A stretch of 32,839 bases of DNA, taken from positions 1 through 32,839 of the forward strand of contig JADFJB010000045.1 of assembly GCA_022566355.1 (NCBI GenBank). Reading direction: 5' to 3'. Shown piece after piece: positions 32,734 through 32,839 of the stretch. The notes below the pieces were generated by a model. That model was not told the origin of the DNA. It saw only the letters and a program-made list of their open reading frames with translations, and did not search any database. The position numbers and the translations under genes were made by a program. The DNA is from a candidate division KSB1 bacterium. GTDB taxonomy: Bacteria; Zhuqueibacterota; JdFR-76; DREG01. The stretch's first letter is position 1. Each line of letters starts with the position of its first letter.

Positions 32734-32839
32734 GTCATTCTGAGCGCCAGCGAAGAATCTTGCTGGTACAGCCCTTAATAACTTGATTATACTAGAGTTA
32801 CAACGAGTTTCAATCAAGATCCTTCACTCCGCTTCGCTC
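32734..32839. repeat. dispersed inverted repeat (GTCATTCTGAGCG...AAGAATCTTGCT) cut by the window end
   Basis: The left arm starts GTCATTCTGAGCGCCAGCGA (32734-32753) and continues through AGAATCTTGCT. The right arm AATCAAGATCCTTCACTCCGCTTCGCTC at the window end is its imperfect reverse complement, and the expected closing AGAATGAC lies beyond 32839. Arms of this TCATTCTGAGCG...GAAGAATCT type are a common dispersed element in many unrelated bacterial genomes. The 170 bases before it (32562-32733) hold only scraps of similar sequence and no gene. Confidence 0.75.

Overview
The window looks like a chromosomal segment of a moderately AT-rich Gram-negative bacterium of the Fibrobacterota-Chlorobi-Bacteroidota (FCB) neighbourhood, perhaps a Calditrichota/KSB1/Ignavibacteria-like lineage. 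Two large secreted proteins end in the 'NYPNPFNP...' type IX secretion sorting domain typical of those groups. A TonB-dependent receptor is paired with a DUF4249 lipoprotein, and there are several lipoproteins and outer-membrane barrels. This placement is inference from gene content only. I see no rRNA, tRNA, CRISPR array, intact insertion sequence or phage module.

Layout. 1-6083, minus strand: a heptanucleotide tandem repeat, a Tat-exported HisC-like aminotransferase, a 1355-residue Asp-box propeller protein with a sorting tail, and a small nucleosidase. 6180-6683: a divergent CYTH-domain protein. 6704-9965, minus: a DUF4249 lipoprotein and its TonB-dependent receptor. 9966-11653: a GNAT acetyltransferase between two gene-poor stretches containing an inverted repeat and a cluster of degenerate hairpin repeats. 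11654-17395, minus: a compact four-gene operon (NYN RNase, sensor kinase, NtrC-type regulator, PDZ-membrane-GAF-SpoIIE phosphatase), preceded by a palindromic repeat and a DUF488 gene.

18357-27236, plus: a lipoprotein with a strong terminator; a 68-codon ORF translationally coupled to a seven-module surface protein with a type IX tail; then a three-gene run (YXWGXW lipoprotein, helical-repeat periplasmic protein, outer-membrane barrel). This is followed by an orphan OmpR-type regulator with a degenerate receiver, transcribed from a near-perfect sigma-54 promoter. 27389-30495, minus: an M23 peptidase overlapping a rhomboid protease. 30741-32561, plus: cupin, patatin-like lipase and alkyltransferase-like protein, ending in a truncated dispersed repeat.

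The common theme is cell-envelope and surface biology under two-component/sigma-54 control. The most promising unexplained unit is 22735-27236: an unrecognised three-protein envelope cluster next to a sigma-54-driven, probably phosphorylation-independent regulator. The window also encodes an NtrC-type activator that could in principle drive that promoter.
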